A stretch of DNA of 52,187 bases from Betaproteobacteria bacterium. Its GTDB lineage: Bacteria; Pseudomonadota; Gammaproteobacteria; Burkholderiales; Rhodocyclaceae. Below, in pieces: positions 1 to 8,850 of the stretch (positions within the stretch are counted from its first letter, which is position 1; every line of letters starts with the position of its first letter). The translations under genes were made by a program, and so were the position numbers. A model generated the notes under the pieces. The model saw only the letters and a list, made by a program, of their open reading frames with translations. It made no database searches and was not told the DNA's origin. Location: contig WRMF01000014.1 of NCBI GenBank assembly GCA_009777245.1, positions 1 to 52,187 on the forward strand, written 5' to 3'.

Positions 1-134
1 TCTATCTCCTCGGTAACGTTAGGATTGCTTACCAGACAGGAGATATCTTTGTGGATGATCGTTTGGGCGGCAAGAATTTGATGGGTGGCGAGATTGTGTT
101 CCGCCGCCTTTTTCAACCTTTTGAGTCGCAATAA
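1..134 (+). CDS. 3' end of an unidentified protein
   Basis: An open frame enters from the left edge (codons in frame 3) and ends at TAA 132-134, giving about 43 residues with the final residues LFQPFESQ. The composition (alternating hydrophobic and polar residues, GGEIVFRR) looks like a genuine protein end, but I do not recognise the family. It is read toward the M48 gene, which lies on the opposite strand. It could be a chance frame; only its reading through the window edge and the natural-looking composition support it. Confidence 0.4.
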   Translation, partial: YLLGNVRIAYQTGDIFVDDRLGGKNLMGGEIVFRRLFQPFESQ

Positions 135-215
135 TCTTTATTGCACATGCAAGACAAGACATTCCTCAATTGCTGGCGGAAATAAGGTCGCTCAAGATGA
201 GTCTGCTCGAAAATT

Positions 216-271
216 CAAGCCTGCGTAGTCTGGGATGAATCGCAGCGTAATCCCTTGCCCACGCGGGCTTG
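216..271. repeat. Palindromic intergenic repeat (REP-like)
   Basis: An 11-base arm at 216-226 and its complement at 261-271 match at 10 of 11 positions, with a second inner pair GGGAT (232-236) and ATCCC (250-254). The layout and sequence resemble the short palindromic repeats common between proteobacterial genes. The rest of the gap 135-478 holds a small gene remnant (380-472) and otherwise nothing I can identify. Confidence 0.45.
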
Positions 272-379
272 CTTTTACCGCTCCTTCGTGTGAGCCTGCG
301 TTCAGGCTGAAACATCAACCCCGAAATGCGCTTGTCTTGCGCTTACCGCATCCGTTCTCCATCATTTTCCCAGGAACGG

Positions 380-472
380 TTAAACTATCGTTTTTTTACG
401 CTGCGTCCTCGTTTCCTCATGAACCGCCCCGCTTCTCCGCCGGGCTTCGGCCTGGGCAAGTAAAAAATCCAT
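380..472 (-). pseudogene. Remnant duplicating the start of the M48 gene
   Basis: A 30-codon frame starting at ATG 472 begins MDFLLAQAEARRRS, nearly the same as the first 14 residues of the M48 protease just upstream (MDFFAAQADARRRS, start 2371). The DNA is also closely similar over about 42 bases, after which similarity stops and the frame ends at TAA 380-382. This is best read as the surviving 5' end of a former tandem copy of the protease gene, or a small duplication of its translation start. It is unlikely to be functional. Confidence 0.6.
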
Positions 473-478
473 GTCGCC

Positions 479-2371
479 TTACGCAGCCTGCTGCCATATG
501 TCCGGCGCGGGGCAGTCGAGGCTTTGGGCAAAGGCACGGAGAAGTTCGTTTTCCACCGGGGTTATCTTGCCGTCGTATCGGACGGCGATCTCGCAGGCGG
601 CGAGGAGCTTTTTCCGATAAGGCGGCGCGGCAAGGGCAAGATGTGAGAGCGCCTCGGAAATCTTGTTCAGGGAAATTTCGTTCTTTGCCGGAAAGGGATG
701 TTGTATGCCGACAGGAGAACCCTCTATCGCTTCCTTGTAGGCTGCCATAGCCGTATCTATATCATCATGTCCGGCATAGGCGAGGAGCGCGAGCAGGTCG
801 GATATATCACGATCCAGTTGCTCCAGGCGCAGTTCCCTGCGTTTTACCCGTTGCTCCGAAGGAGACAACAGGGAGCCGCGCAACAGGCTGTAGAAAGCAA
901 ATTTCGTGGGACTGACGCGCCCGTCGGCACGAATCAGGTCTTTTGCCAGAGTAATGAGTTGCGGTCGTTCGGCTTCTTTCGCTTCGCGCAGGGTAGGCAG
1001 GGCAAGGTCGAGCCAGACAAGGCGGTAACGCGCCCCGTGTTCCGGCTGTCCGGCAAGCCATTGGTAAAGCTCCTGAGCGGTGAGAAGCGAGTAGGACGGA
1101 AGCAGTTTTTCCTGCTTTGCCCGAATATCCGGCTGAGTGGAAAAGAGCAATCCGGCAAGGATGCCGGTCGCGCCAGAGATGTGGTGCGCCTGTTCCCGCA
1201 AGGACTCTGGCAGGAAGGCAAGCAGGATTTGCGCCTTGGTGAGACTTTCGGAAGATATTTCTTCCGGCGCGTTATCCATAAGGACGGCAGCGGGAATAAT
1301 AGCGGGAATTGCGGGGATTGCGGGCATTGCCGCGTGAGGATTGGCGGCCAGTACCGGAATTGGTTCAGCTTCTCCGAAAGCAGGCGCGGACGGCAAAGTC
1401 TCCTTATCCGATTGATGGAGAATTATGCCGCCCAGGCGGCGGATGCGGTCAGCCAGCGGCGGATGCGTATCGAACTTGAACCAGGAAGCGGAGCCAGAAC
1501 TATCGCCGAAAAACAGGTGGCTGGCTGATCCTGCTTCCGGGTGCAGAATCTCGGAGCTTGCCCTCTGCAATTTCCTTAGCGCGGAAGACAGTCCGGCGGG
1601 ATGCCGGGTAAATTGGGTGGCGGAAGCATCGGCCAGATATTCGCGCTGGCGGGAAACAGCAGCCTGAATCAACCGCCCGAAGAACAAGCCGATTGAGCCG
1701 ATTAGGCATAACAAGATGCCGATCAGTATGACTCCGCCTGCATTCTTGCCCCGCGCGCGCATAAAACCGCGCCCAATGAGGGTGATGATGTAGATGCCGT
1801 GCAGGACTCCGATAAGTTTCAGGTTCAAGCGGCTGTCGCCATTCACGATATGGCTGACTTCATGCGCGACTACGCCTTGCAGTTCATCGCGGTTCATCGT
1901 ATTCAAAAGCCCCTGGGTGACGCCGACCACGCTGTCTCGCGTATTCAATCCGGCGGCAAAGGCATTCAGGCTATGTTCTTCGTCAAGCACGAAAGCCACC
2001 GGCGCGGGGATGCCGGCGGCAATCGCCATTTCATCAAGCACGTTTATCAGACGTTTTTCCGCAGGCTCTTGCGTTTCCCTTGAGATCATCCGCCCGCCCA
2101 GTTGCTCCGCAATCCATCTGCCGCCGTAACTGGATATTTGCCACATCTTGTAAAGCGAAGCTGTCGCAACGCTGCCGCCCACAATCAGGCAGACCCAGAA
2201 AAACAGCTCGCTGTTCCATAAAAACATCTCTCCGTCCCGTACCCCAAAGCCCAGCAGCAAGACGAAAGACAAATAAACCAGAGCGATGATTCCCATCACC
2301 GCCAGAACGAGCCAGAACACCAGCCAGCGGCTTCTCCGCCGGGCATCGGCTTGGGCGGCGAAAAAATCCAT
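479..2371 (-). CDS. M48-family membrane zinc metalloprotease with C-terminal TerB-like domain
   Basis: A 630-residue membrane protein. The zinc-binding HEVSH motif is at residues 170-174 within a GVVAHEVSH context, and the third-ligand region QREYLADASA follows about 70 residues later. Hydrophobic segments lie near residues 16-44, 55-78 and in a pair between about 185 and 240, as in HtpX/BepA-type M48 proteases of the inner membrane. After about residue 330 comes an alanine- and proline-rich linker and then two TerB-like helical stretches (around LIRADGRVSP and the near-terminal DGKITPVENELL). It follows lemA by 9 bases on the same strand; LemA/M48 pairs are common. Substrate unknown; membrane protein quality control is the likely role. 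Confidence 0.85.
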   Translation of the reverse strand: MDFFAAQADARRRSRWLVFWLVLAVMGIIALVYLSFVLLLGFGVRDGEMFLWNSELFFWVCLIVGGSVATASLYKMWQISSYGGRWIAEQLGGRMISRETQEPAEKRLINVLDEMAIAAGIPAPVAFVLDEEHSLNAFAAGLNTRDSVVGVTQGLLNTMNRDELQGVVAHEVSHIVNGDSRLNLKLIGVLHGIYIITLIGRGFMRARGKNAGGVILIGILLCLIGSIGLFFGRLIQAAVSRQREYLADASATQFTRHPAGLSSALRKLQRASSEILHPEAGSASHLFFGDSSGSASWFKFDTHPPLADRIRRLGGIILHQSDKETLPSAPAFGEAEPIPVLAANPHAAMPAIPAIPAIIPAAVLMDNAPEEISSESLTKAQILLAFLPESLREQAHHISGATGILAGLLFSTQPDIRAKQEKLLPSYSLLTAQELYQWLAGQPEHGARYRLVWLDLALPTLREAKEAERPQLITLAKDLIRADGRVSPTKFAFYSLLRGSLLSPSEQRVKRRELRLEQLDRDISDLLALLAYAGHDDIDTAMAAYKEAIEGSPVGIQHPFPAKNEISLNKISEALSHLALAAPPYRKKLLAACEIAVRYDGKITPVENELLRAFAQSLDCPAPDIWQQAA

Positions 2372-2380
2372 CTCGGTTCC

Positions 2381-2974
2381 TTAAAAATTCACCTTGACGT
2401 TTTGCTTGATCGCGTCGCCATCGTCGCTCTGCCACATCTCCTCTTTCTTGAAACCAAAACTCGAGGCGACTATCGAATTGGGGAAAATCTCGCGCCTGAT
2501 GTTGTAATTCATCACCGAATCGTTATAAGCCTGCCGGGAAAAGGCAATGCGGTTTTCGGTCGAGGCCAGCTCTTCCTGCAACTGCGCCATGTTCTGATTG
2601 GCCTTCAAATCGGGATAGGCTTCCGACAACGCGAAAAAACGACTTAACAGCCCGCCCAGCGCACCTTCCGCGCCCTGCAAGTTCTTCATCGCTTCAGGAG
2701 AGGGCGCGTCCTTGAACTGCTTGGCCGCCTGCGCCGCTTGGTTACGGGCGGTAATGACCGCTTCCAGCGTCTCGCGCTCATGCTTCATGTAGCCTTTGGC
2801 GGTTTCAACCAGATTGGGAATCAGGTCGTAACGGCGTTGCAGTTGTACGTCAATCTGCGAAAAGGCGTTGCGTATCTGATTGACGAGCGCGATCAGCCCG
2901 TTATAGATGACTACGCCCCAGACAATCACTGCGGCGAACGGAAGAAGAAAAAGAAGAAGAAAGAGAAAAGTCAT
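2381..2974 (-). CDS. lemA: LemA family protein
   Basis: A 197-residue protein with one N-terminal membrane helix (about residues 2-25) followed by the conserved LemA helical domain: NQIRNAFSQIDVQLQRRYDL, then a long helix rich in Ala, Glu and Gln, and a C-terminal region containing YNDSVMNYN and FPNSIVA, both typical of the family. The start has a good ribosome site (GGAGG about 9 bases upstream). It is the first gene of a two-gene unit with the M48 protease. The biochemical role of LemA is not established; the pairing suggests a shared task in the envelope. Confidence 0.9.
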   Translation of the reverse strand: MTFLFLLLFLLPFAAVIVWGVVIYNGLIALVNQIRNAFSQIDVQLQRRYDLIPNLVETAKGYMKHERETLEAVITARNQAAQAAKQFKDAPSPEAMKNLQGAEGALGGLLSRFFALSEAYPDLKANQNMAQLQEELASTENRIAFSRQAYNDSVMNYNIRREIFPNSIVASSFGFKKEEMWQSDDGDAIKQNVKVNF

Positions 2975-3015
2975 GGTTGATGCCTCCGAAAAGAAAGGGA
3001 TACGATGATCGGATT

Positions 3016-3045
3016 ATTATAAAGGCGAAATGTTTTTGCCTGCAA
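3016..3045 (-). promoter_or_regulatory. Candidate sigma-70 promoter of lemA-M48
   Basis: On the minus strand, TTGCAG (3040-3045) and TATAAT (3016-3021) are separated by 18 bases and lie about 40 bases before the lemA start. The -10 box is a perfect match. It lies in the short divergent gap between lemA and htpG. Confidence 0.55.
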
Positions 3046-3137
3046 TCTGCCCTTGCGCCCGCTCCCGCCTCGCGCTTCTTGAAAAAATCCCGTCCGTCCC
3101 CATTTCCTCTCCTATCTTTTATCCTGAAGGAAAAAAC

Positions 3138-5045
3138 ATGACCAAGGAAACCTTAGGCTTTCAGACCGAGGTGAAGCAGCTTTTGAGCCTCATGATCAAC
3201 TCGCTCTACAGCAACAAGGAAATTTTCTTGCGGGAGCTTGTTTCCAACGCCTCCGATGCCTGCGACAAGCTGCGCTTCGAGGCGCTCAACAACGCCGCCC
3301 TGTATGACGGGGACGGCGACCTTGAAATTCACATCCGCTTCGACAAGGCGGCGCGTACCGTAACCGTCGCCGACAATGGCATCGGCCTCTCCCGCGAAGA
3401 AGCAATCCTGCATTTGGGAACCATCGCCAAATCGGGAACCCGCGAATTTTTCAACGCCTTGACCGGCGATCACGCAAAAGATATGCATCTGATCGGCCAG
3501 TTCGGAGTGGGTTTTTATTCTTCTTTCATCGTAGCCGAGCGAGTGGCGGTAACGTCCCGCCGCGCCGGTCTGCCCGCCGATCAGGCGGTGCGATGGGAAT
3601 CATCCGGCGAGGGCGATTTTTCTGTGGAAATGACGGAAAAAGCAACACGCGGCACGGAAGTCACCCTCTATCTGCGTGAAGGCGAAGACGAATTTCTGGA
3701 TAACTGGCGCTTGAAATCCATCATCCGCAAGTATTCGGATCACATATCAATGCCGATCAGGATGGCGGGCGAAAAATGGGATGACGAGAAAAAGGAGATG
3801 ATTGCGAGCGGCGAAGACGAGACGATCAATCAGGCAAGCGCCCTGTGGACGAGAAGCAAGGCCGACATCAGCGAAGAGCAATACCGGGAGTTTTACAAGC
3901 ACGTCGCGCATGATTTTGAAGACCCTCTTGCCTGGACGCATGCCAAGGTTGAAGGCAAGCAGGAATACACGCAACTCCTCTACATCCCTTCCCGCGCTCC
4001 GTTTGATCTTTGGGATCGCAAGGGACGCCACGGCATCAAGCTCTATGTGCAGCGTGTGTTCATCATGGACGACGCGGAAAAACTCATGCCGCTTTATCTG
4101 CGCTTTGTGCGCGGAGTGGTGGATTCCGCCGACCTGCCGCTCAACATCTCCCGCGAAATTTTGCAGGAAAGCAAAGACATCGAAAGCATCCGTAACGGCT
4201 CGACCCGCAAGGTGCTCTCCATGCTGGAGAACATGGCGGAGAGCGAAGACGACGCCGAGAAAGAAAAATACGCGAAATTCTGGGGCGAATTCGGCAAGGC
4301 GCTGAAAGAAGGCGTCGGCGAAGATTTTGCCAATCGGGAAAAGATAGCCGCCCTGCTGCGCTTTGCCTCAACCCATGCCGATACGCCTGATGAAACTGTC
4401 AGCCTGAAAGACTACATCGCCCGGATGAAAGAAGGACAGGAGAAGATTTACTACATCACGGCGGATACCTTCAAGGCCGCGCAGAACAGCCCGCACCTGG
4501 AAATTTTCCGCAAGAAAGGCATCGAAGCGTTGCTTCTCTCCGATCGGGTAGACGAATGGGTAGTCGGACATCTTGACGAATTCGACGGCAAGCCCCTGCA
4601 ATCCGTCGCCAAAGGCGGTCTTGATCTTGGCAAGCTGGAGGATGAGGAAGAAAAACAGGAAGCCGAAAAGGCAGCCGACGAATTCAAGGAGTTGCTCGAA
4701 AAGGTGAAAAAATCTCTGGGGGAGCGAATCAAGGAAGCGCGTGTCACCCACCGGCTTACCGATTCTCCGTCCTGCCTGGTTACGGAAAACTTCGACATGT
4801 CCGGCAATCTGGCGCGTATCCTGAAAGCCGCCGGACAAAACGCGCCGGAGGTAAAGCCCATTCTGGAAATCAACCCGAGCCACCCGGTAGTTCTGCGTCT
4901 CAAAGAGGAAGAAAGCCGCTTTGACGATTGGTCAGCCCTGCTCTTTGAACAGGCTGTTCTGGCGGAAGGCGGCCAGCTCGAAGACCCGGCAGGATTCATC
5001 AAACGCATGAACGACCTGATTCTGACGCTCTCAAATTCTGCGTAG
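3138..5045 (+). CDS. htpG: Molecular chaperone HtpG (Hsp90)
   Basis: A 635-residue Hsp90 homologue of normal bacterial length. The N-terminal GHKL ATPase shows [14 protein letters not shown] (the catalytic Glu and nucleotide-contacting Asn), DNGIGL and GQFGVGFYS. The middle domain has [11 protein letters not shown] and the C-terminal dimerisation domain is complete. The ATG at 3138 is chosen because AAGGA lies just upstream and the protein then begins [16 protein letters not shown] as in other HtpG proteins; a longer frame from 3030 has no support. It helps client proteins fold in the cytosol in an ATP-driven cycle. It stands alone, divergent from lemA. Confidence 0.97.
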   Translation: MTKETLGFQTEVKQLLSLMINSLYSNKEIFLRELVSNASDACDKLRFEALNNAALYDGDGDLEIHIRFDKAARTVTVADNGIGLSREEAILHLGTIAKSGTREFFNALTGDHAKDMHLIGQFGVGFYSSFIVAERVAVTSRRAGLPADQAVRWESSGEGDFSVEMTEKATRGTEVTLYLREGEDEFLDNWRLKSIIRKYSDHISMPIRMAGEKWDDEKKEMIASGEDETINQASALWTRSKADISEEQYREFYKHVAHDFEDPLAWTHAKVEGKQEYTQLLYIPSRAPFDLWDRKGRHGIKLYVQRVFIMDDAEKLMPLYLRFVRGVVDSADLPLNISREILQESKDIESIRNGSTRKVLSMLENMAESEDDAEKEKYAKFWGEFGKALKEGVGEDFANREKIAALLRFASTHADTPDETVSLKDYIARMKEGQEKIYYITADTFKAAQNSPHLEIFRKKGIEALLLSDRVDEWVVGHLDEFDGKPLQSVAKGGLDLGKLEDEEEKQEAEKAADEFKELLEKVKKSLGERIKEARVTHRLTDSPSCLVTENFDMSGNLARILKAAGQNAPEVKPILEINPSHPVVLRLKEEESRFDDWSALLFEQAVLAEGGQLEDPAGFIKRMNDLILTLSNSA

Positions 5046-5073
5046 GTTTATGGGTTTTCTGCAAATATAATAC

Positions 5074-5203
5074 TTTCCGCAAATAACGAGACGATCGGGG
5101 CGCGCGCTTTGCTCCCTTCTCCTGTTTGCGGCGCAGGGGTTAAAAATTTTTAACCCCTGTAGCGACATGGTTAGCCCCCTTATAGTCGCGTTATTTGCGG
5201 AAA
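5074..5203. repeat. MITE-like element with 15-bp terminal inverted repeats and a 26-bp inner palindrome
   Basis: TTTCCGCAAATAACG at 5074-5088 is repeated inverted at 5189-5203 as CGTTATTTGCGGAAA, a perfect 15-base match. Midway, 5134-5159 is a perfect 26-base palindrome built on AGGGGTTAAAAA and its complement. The 130-bp unit lies between htpG and the tRNA operon and has no coding frame. The shape fits a non-autonomous mobile element or a strongly folded transcript. No clear target duplication is visible. Confidence 0.6.
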
Positions 5204-5238
5204 TCGCTATAAACCCTGAACCCTAATCCATGATGTGG

Positions 5239-5267
5239 TTTACAAGCTCGGAAATGTCACCTATAAT
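5239..5267 (+). promoter_or_regulatory. Sigma-70 promoter of the tRNA operon
   Basis: TTTACA at 5239-5244, a 17-base spacer and a perfect TATAAT at 5262-5267, followed by a GC-rich discriminator (GCGCCC), as at stable-RNA promoters under growth-rate and stringent control. The first tRNA begins 18 bases after the -10 box. Confidence 0.8.
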
Positions 5268-5284
5268 GCGCCCTCTTTCGCAGA

Positions 5285-5360
<76 letters not shown>

Positions 5361-5379
5361 GATAAGCGAAAGATCCGAG

Positions 5380-5455
5380 GTCCCCATCGTCTAGTGGCCT
5401 AGGACACCGCCCTTTCACGGCGGTAACCGGGGTTCGAGTCCCCGTGGGGACGCCA
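5380..5455 (+). tRNA. tRNA-Glu (anticodon TTC)
   Basis: A 76-base cloverleaf with encoded CCA: acceptor GTCCCCA/TGGGGAC, anticodon stem CCGCC/GGCGG with TTC in the loop, and T-arm GGGGTTCGAGTCCCC. Second tRNA of the operon. Confidence 0.96.
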
Positions 5456-5478
5456 GAGTTTTCTGGCGGGAAAGTTTT

Positions 5479-5556
5479 GGAGTGGTAGTTCAGTTTGGTT
5501 AGAATACCGGCCTGTCACGCCGGGGGTCGCGGGTTCGAGTCCCGTCCACTCCGCCA
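5479..5556 (+). tRNA. tRNA-Asp (anticodon GTC)
   Basis: A 78-base cloverleaf with encoded CCA: acceptor GGAGTGG/CCACTCC, anticodon stem CCGGC/GCCGG with GTC in the loop, T-arm GCGGGTTCGAGTCCCGT. Last tRNA of the operon. Confidence 0.96.
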
Positions 5557-5560
5557 GCAT

Positions 5561-5596
5561 AAAACGCCTCATCTTCACGGATGAGGCGTTTTTTTG
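5561..5596 (+). terminator. Rho-independent terminator of the tRNA operon
   Basis: A 12-base perfect stem (AAAACGCCTCAT at 5561-5572 with its complement at 5581-5592), an 8-base loop and a run of seven T. It starts five bases after the tRNA-Asp CCA and also faces the end of the convergent spoT gene. Confidence 0.92.
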
Positions 5597-5615
5597 CCCT
5601 GCGCCCATTTGTCGC

Positions 5616-7934
5616 TCAAATCCGCTCTTTCTGACGAACCGGCTCTCGCTGCCCCTGCCGAAGACGATTGATACGGGCTATGTGAGGGATGCGGCGCAGG
5701 TTTTGCATGACCTTTGCCAGATGTTTCCTGGAACCTACGCGGAGAGTAAAATTCATCCGGGTGAAAAACCGCTCAGGGTCTCCTTCCATGACAACATGGG
5801 AGATGCTGGCTCCGGCGCTGGAAATGGCGGCGTCAATTTGCGCGAGAATGCCGACCGTATTGCGTACATCAATGTTGATCCGCGCGTCAAACAGGCTGCC
5901 GGAGGCTGGGTCCCATTCCACGTCAATCCATTTGGACGGCTCGCGCGCGCGGGATTTGCGAATTATCTGGCAGTCGTGGGTATGGACAATCAGCCCTTGT
6001 CCTTTCTTGATCGAGCCTACGACAGGATCGCCCGGAATGGGCTGACAGCATTGAGCGATTTGAATTGCCGTGCCCTCCGGGCCTTGAATGACCAGCGCGG
6101 TGGAATTTTGAGGCTGAGACAGAACATTGTCGGCAGAAGCTATCAGGCGGCGGGCGGCGACGGCGGCAATGCGTTTCCCCAAACCAATGTCGGTGAAAAC
6201 ATCCCGGACGGTGTTGTTTCCGCTTGCCTTCGCCATCTGCTTCCAAGCGCTATCCGGTATGGAGGCAGGATCAATCCCCAGGCTGAACAACTCCTGATTC
6301 AGCAACCGTTCGCCCAAGGCTGCGGATTCCTTGTTGTGGGTTGTTCGCAGGAAATGGCGGATGCTGCTTCTGGCCCTGCCGGTCTTTATGTAGCCAAGCC
6401 ATGCGGGGTTGGGGTTGGCGCGGGCGGCGGTAATGATTTCCACCAGATCGCCGCTTTTCAGCTCGGTACGCAGCGGGGAAAGCTCATGGTTGATGCGGGC
6501 GGCAAGACAACGGTTTCCGACATCGGTATGGACGGCATAGGCCAGATCAACCGCGGTCGCGCCTTGCGGCAGGGAAATGATTTGCCCCTTGGGGGTGAAA
6601 ACATACACTTCGTCAGGGAAGAGATCAATTTTGACGTTTTCAAAAAATTCCGCAGAATCCCCGCTTTGCATCTCCAGAAGGGAATGCAGCCATTTATGGG
6701 TGCGAATCTGCAAATCCGCGCCGCTGCGTTCGTCCTTGTACAGCCAGTGGGCGGCAATGCCTTCCTGCGCGACATGATCCATAGCCTCGGTACGCAACTG
6801 CACTTCCATTGACACGCCGGTGGGGCCGATCAGGGCGGTATGCAGGGATTGATAACCGTTGGCCTTGGGAATGGCGATATAGTCCTTGAACTTTCCGAGT
6901 ACCGGCTTATAAAGGGCGTGCAACGCGCCAAGGGCAAGGTAGCATGAAGGAATATCGCCGAGAATGACGCGGAATCCATAAACATCGAAAATCTGCGAGA
7001 GGGGACGCTGCTTTTTAACCATCTTGCTATAGATGGAGTAGAGATTTTTTTCCCGTCCGAAAACCTGCGCTTCAACGCCGATTTCCGTCATTTTTTTCTG
7101 GATGTTTTCCTGAATGCGCTCCAGAATGTCCGTGTTGTTCCAACGCGCGGCGGCAATGGCGCGCGAAAGAACACGCGCGCGCGCAGGATAAATCAGGGCG
7201 AAGGAAGCGTCCTGCAAATCCCTGAACATATTGTTCAACCCCAGACGATTGGCAATAGGAGCATACACTTCCAGGGTTTCGCGAGCGATCCGGCGGCGTT
7301 TGTCGGGACGCACGGCGGACATCGTGGAGATATTATGATGCCGGTCGGCGAGCTTGATCAGCACGACCCGCATGTCCCTCGCCATTGCAAAAAGCATCTT
7401 GCGGAAATTTTCCGCCTGCGCCTCGCGGTAGGAAGTAAATTCAATCTTGTCCAGTTTGGAGAGACCGTCGACCAATTCCGTGACGGTTTGGTTGAAGTGC
7501 CCGGCCAGTTCCTTTTTTGTGACGCCGGTATCTTCCAGGACATCGTGCAGCAGGGCGGCGCAGATGGTATCGGCATCCATCTGCCATTCCGCTATCGTGT
7601 TCGCAACCGCCAATGGGTGCGTGATGTAGGCGTCGCCGGAGAGACGCGTCTGGTTGGCGTGCGCCCGGTCGGCATAGCGCGCGGCTTGTTCGATACGCTC
7701 GATTTCTATGGGGGACAGGTAATCCAGACGCTTCAGAAAGCGCTGGTAATCCAGGTCATCGGGCGAGAGAACGCCGGGATCGGCTTTTTTGCGGGAAGAG
7801 GCGGAAGAAGCCTTCTTTTCAGTCCGAGCAGGCTGTTCCGATGACGATGGCGGGGGCGCGACAGTCAGATCATCGGCAGTCTCGCCGCCTTCTTCCTGGT
7901 TTCTGGTAATCTGGGCAATAGTGGGAGGGCGCAT
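5616..7934 (-). CDS. spoT: Bifunctional (p)ppGpp synthetase/hydrolase (RelA/SpoT family)
   Basis: A 772-residue protein of the long RelA/SpoT family, with an N-terminal extension of about 60 low-complexity residues. The hydrolase HD motif HDVLED is intact at residues 130-135. The synthetase domain shows DVYGFRVI, GKFKDYIAIPKANGYQSLHT and VEVQLRT. TGS (VFTPKGQIISLPQGATAVDLAY), a zinc-finger-like helical region and a C-terminal ACT domain follow. Both active sites look complete, so it probably makes and degrades the alarmone. It is the last gene of the leftward cluster after rpoZ, the usual spoT neighbour. The start ATG at 7934 has no strong ribosome site, and a later start within the extension is possible. 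Confidence 0.94.
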   Translation of the reverse strand: MRPPTIAQITRNQEEGGETADDLTVAPPPSSSEQPARTEKKASSASSRKKADPGVLSPDDLDYQRFLKRLDYLSPIEIERIEQAARYADRAHANQTRLSGDAYITHPLAVANTIAEWQMDADTICAALLHDVLEDTGVTKKELAGHFNQTVTELVDGLSKLDKIEFTSYREAQAENFRKMLFAMARDMRVVLIKLADRHHNISTMSAVRPDKRRRIARETLEVYAPIANRLGLNNMFRDLQDASFALIYPARARVLSRAIAAARWNNTDILERIQENIQKKMTEIGVEAQVFGREKNLYSIYSKMVKKQRPLSQIFDVYGFRVILGDIPSCYLALGALHALYKPVLGKFKDYIAIPKANGYQSLHTALIGPTGVSMEVQLRTEAMDHVAQEGIAAHWLYKDERSGADLQIRTHKWLHSLLEMQSGDSAEFFENVKIDLFPDEVYVFTPKGQIISLPQGATAVDLAYAVHTDVGNRCLAARINHELSPLRTELKSGDLVEIITAARANPNPAWLGYIKTGRARSSIRHFLRTTHNKESAALGERLLNQELFSLGIDPASIPDSAWKQMAKASGNNTVRDVFTDIGLGKRIAAVAARRLIASADNVLSQPQNSTALVIQGPEGTAIQIAQCCQPIPGDPVVGSIKKGQGLIVHTHDCQIIRKSRAREPSKWIDVEWDPASGSLFDARINIDVRNTVGILAQIDAAISSAGASISHVVMEGDPERFFTRMNFTLRVGSRKHLAKVMQNLRRIPHIARINRLRQGQREPVRQKERI

Positions 7935-7979
7935 TTTGTCATCTGCCGTGTCATTTGATTACGCCCTGCCATGAACTCT

Positions 7980-8192
7980 TTATGCCTGGCTGCGGCTCAG
8001 GATTTCCCGACCGATTTTGGCGGCGGCAATTTCACGCAAGGCGATGACAGTAGGCTTATCTTTGCCCTTGGCGATTTCCACCAGAGGCATGGCTCCGGAG
8101 GCAAGCTGCCGCGCCCTATGCGCGGCGGAAAGCGACATTTCAAAGCGGTTTGGAATGGTTTTCAAACAATCTTCAACAGTAACTCGTGCCAT
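7980..8192 (-). CDS. rpoZ: RNA polymerase omega subunit
   Basis: A 70-residue protein starting [10 protein letters not shown], with [16 protein letters not shown] and [15 protein letters not shown], the conserved omega helices that clamp the beta' subunit and contribute to the ppGpp site. The protein is full length. It lies between gmk and spoT, the classical order in proteobacteria. Confidence 0.96.
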   Translation of the reverse strand: MARVTVEDCLKTIPNRFEMSLSAAHRARQLASGAMPLVEIAKGKDKPTVIALREIAAAKIGREILSRSQA

Positions 8193-8207
8193 GATAAATT
8201 TCCGAAA

Positions 8208-8843
8208 TCAGGTTAAAGGCGGGAGATTCGCGGCGTCAAGCGCGGTGAAAAGCGCGTTGTGCCGCTGTTTTTGCCGCGCATAAGTCAGACGAGATGCGCG
8301 GACGATGGCGATGAGATTATCCAGCGCCGTCTCCAGAACATCGTTAATAATAACATACTCGAATTCCTGGGCATGACGTATTTCCTCACGCGCCGCCAGA
8401 AGTCTTTTCTGGATGACTTCAGGGCTGTCCGTGCCGCGTTCGGCAAGACGAGCGGCAAGGGCTTCCAATGAGGGCGGCAGAACAAAAATACCGACGGTTT
8501 TGTCGGGCATGGCTTTTCGCACCTGCTCCGCGCCCTGCCAGTCAATTTCCAGAAGGGTATCAATTCCTTTTTCGCCTGCTTCCTCGATCCATTGTCTGGA
8601 TGTGCCGTAATAATTGCCGTGCACATTCGCCCATTCGAGAAAATTTCCGGTCTTTATTTGCGCCCTGAAAGATGCCTCGTCAATGAAACGATAATCGCGC
8701 CCGTCAACTTCGCCTGTGCGCGGCTTGCGGGTGGTGGTAGAGACGGACAGGGAAATATCCGGCTCTCGCCTAAGCAAATGGCGCACCAGAGTGGTTTTCC
8801 CCGCGCCGGAAGGCGCGGAAACAATGAAGAGCAAGCCGCTCAT
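8208..8843 (-). CDS. gmk: Guanylate kinase
   Basis: A 211-residue nucleoside kinase (GMP + ATP to GDP + ADP). The P-loop SAPSGAGKTT is near the N-terminus, followed by STTTRKPRTGEVDGRDYRF, the GMP-binding segment, and LEIDWQGAEQVRK. The start at ATG 8843 gives the standard N-terminus MSGLLFIVSAPSG and lies 8 bases after the dolP stop; the longer frame from 8888 would overlap dolP by 38 bases and adds nothing conserved. Confidence 0.95.
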   Translation of the reverse strand: MSGLLFIVSAPSGAGKTTLVRHLLRREPDISLSVSTTTRKPRTGEVDGRDYRFIDEASFRAQIKTGNFLEWANVHGNYYGTSRQWIEEAGEKGIDTLLEIDWQGAEQVRKAMPDKTVGIFVLPPSLEALAARLAERGTDSPEVIQKRLLAAREEIRHAQEFEYVIINDVLETALDNLIAIVRASRLTYARQKQRHNALFTALDAANLPPLT

Positions 8844-8850
8844 TCCGGCT

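Noticed and set aside
698..1528. Long plus-strand frame opposite the M48 gene
   Set aside because: The minus strand carries clear protease motifs and TerB-like repeats; the plus frame has no recognisable composition or ribosome site.
5399..5608. Minus-strand frame across tRNA-Glu, tRNA-Asp and the terminator
   Set aside because: It is simply the complement of tRNA genes and a terminator; frames of this kind are a well-known annotation artefact.
5682..6812. Plus-strand frame of 376 codons opposite spoT
   Set aside because: It lies against an intact RelA/SpoT catalytic and regulatory region; high-GC codon bias opens such frames on the opposite strand.
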